Assembly (NCBI GenBank): GCA_965602635.1
Contig: CBFCZU010000261.1
Location: 1-5,830 of the forward strand
Length of the DNA stretch: 5,830 nucleotides
Direction of reading: 5' to 3'
From: CBFCZU01 sp965602635
GTDB taxonomy: Bacteria; Planctomycetota; Phycisphaerae; SM23-33
In this document: in pieces, positions 5,478 through 5,830 of the stretch
Position numbering within the stretch: position 1 is the first letter of the stretch
Layout: each line of letters begins with the position of its first letter
Notes under the pieces: generated by a model
What the model saw: the letters and a program-made list of their open reading frames with translations, nothing else
Told to the model about the DNA's origin: nothing
Databases searched by the model: none
Made by a program: the position numbers and the translations under genes

Positions 5478-5710
5478 CCCGCCGCCCATCTGTCGCGCGA
5501 ATCCTCGCGGTAGCACGCTGCCGGGCGTGGCAGTACGGCTTGGGCCATGACTGTGTCCTTCCATCCTGTTACTTCTGCGTCGATCCGAGATGTGTGCCGC
5601 GCCAGATGGCTGCCTGACGCTGTCTGATCCCGGCTCACGACGGTTACAGTCCGGTCCTGCTCTCCGGCCACCGGCATCAAGAGTCGCTCAGATCGAGGCT
5701 TATCCGTCAC
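5363..5710 (-). CDS. Possible small protein of unknown function
   Basis: This would be a 115-residue protein starting MTDKPRSERLL. The main support is the start site: AAGGAGGG lies five bases before the GTG at 5710, among the best ribosome binding sites in the window, and the frame stays open for 115 codons. Its start context (GTGACGG) is the same as that of the ParB-Toprim gene. Against it: I recognise no domain, the protein is Arg/Ala/Gly-rich, third-position G+C is lower than in the three main genes, and the frame contains one copy of the 15-bp repeat. It is on the same strand as the cassette, 208 bp upstream, and could be its first gene or a decayed remnant. A shorter start at the ATG within TVMAQAV (about residue 54) is also possible. 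If it is not a gene, 5155-5830 is a 676-bp non-coding region. Confidence 0.42.
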   Translation of the reverse strand: MTDKPRSERLLMPVAGEQDRTVTVVSRDQTASGSHLARHTSRIDAEVTGWKDTVMAQAVLPRPAACYREDSRDRWAAGADVEGGERRASTADEPSGPGLAVTKIVPGRSFPTDRR

Positions 5711-5715
5711 CGTAT

Positions 5716-5723
5716 CCCTCCTT
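5716..5723 (-). promoter_or_regulatory. Strong ribosome binding site before GTG at 5710
   Basis: AAGGAGGG with a five-base spacer to GTG. It is the main evidence that a short protein is translated from 5710. Confidence 0.55.
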
Positions 5724-5800
5724 GGGTTACCTATGCCGCGACGTGGGCAATGGCCCGGTTTTCTGAGAATCCTCTTCATGTGCCTGCCTGCGCCGTCCCA

Positions 5801-5816
5801 GGGCGGGTGTCCGCCC
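5801..5816. repeat. GC-rich hairpin at the window edge
   Basis: GGGCGG (5801-5806) and CCGCCC (5811-5816) form a perfect six-pair stem with a four-base loop. No T-tract follows on either strand, so it is not a standard intrinsic terminator. It may mark the end of a neighbouring transcript outside the window. Confidence 0.3.
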
Positions 5817-5830
5817 GCCGTAGTACTTAT

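Noticed and set aside
5109..5513. Plus-strand frame across the leader region
   Set aside because: Ser/Pro/Arg-rich with no motif; it begins inside the ParB-Toprim gene on the opposite strand and has no ribosome binding site.

Overview
The window is a GC-rich (roughly two-thirds G+C) bacterial accessory segment. All supportable genes lie on the minus strand. Starts are often GTG and are preceded by strong Shine-Dalgarno sequences, so this is bacterial rather than archaeal or eukaryotic. The phylum cannot be fixed from this sequence alone. No rRNA, tRNA, transposase, integrase or CRISPR array is visible.

Read in the direction of transcription, from high to low coordinates, the layout is as follows. 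A leader region (about 5155-5830) holds a possible small gene of unknown function with a very good ribosome binding site (5363-5710) and a 15-bp direct repeat. Next comes a three-gene block: a ParB-like N-terminal domain fused to a Spo11/topoisomerase VI-A-like wHTH plus Toprim module (3736-5154), an archaeo-eukaryotic-type (AEP) primase (from 3739 down to about 2500 or 2285), and an SF2 helicase with a four-cysteine cluster (736-2514). ParB-Toprim and primase overlap by 4 bp (GTGA). The primase reading frame runs about 230 bp into the helicase gene, which has its own SD-led GTG start. Then follows a 215-bp AT-richer intergenic region with a 13-bp perfect inverted repeat. Last is a small zinc-ribbon protein (125-520).

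The block encodes a site-specific DNA-binding domain coupled to a DNA-breaking or topoisomerase-like module, a primase and a helicase. My inference is that it is a compact replication or maintenance module, or a DNA-processing defence/conflict module, of a plasmid or integrated element. A nearly identical 22-bp imperfect palindrome in the same orientation lies just outside the zinc-ribbon gene (88-109) and inside the first codons of the ParB-Toprim gene (5106-5127). It is a good candidate for the site bound by the ParB domain, and the two copies bracket the whole cassette.

The main points to follow up are the ParB-Spo11/TopoVIA fusion, its linkage to primase and helicase, the bracketing palindromes, and the primase/helicase junction, where either a frameshift or an unusually long overlap must exist.
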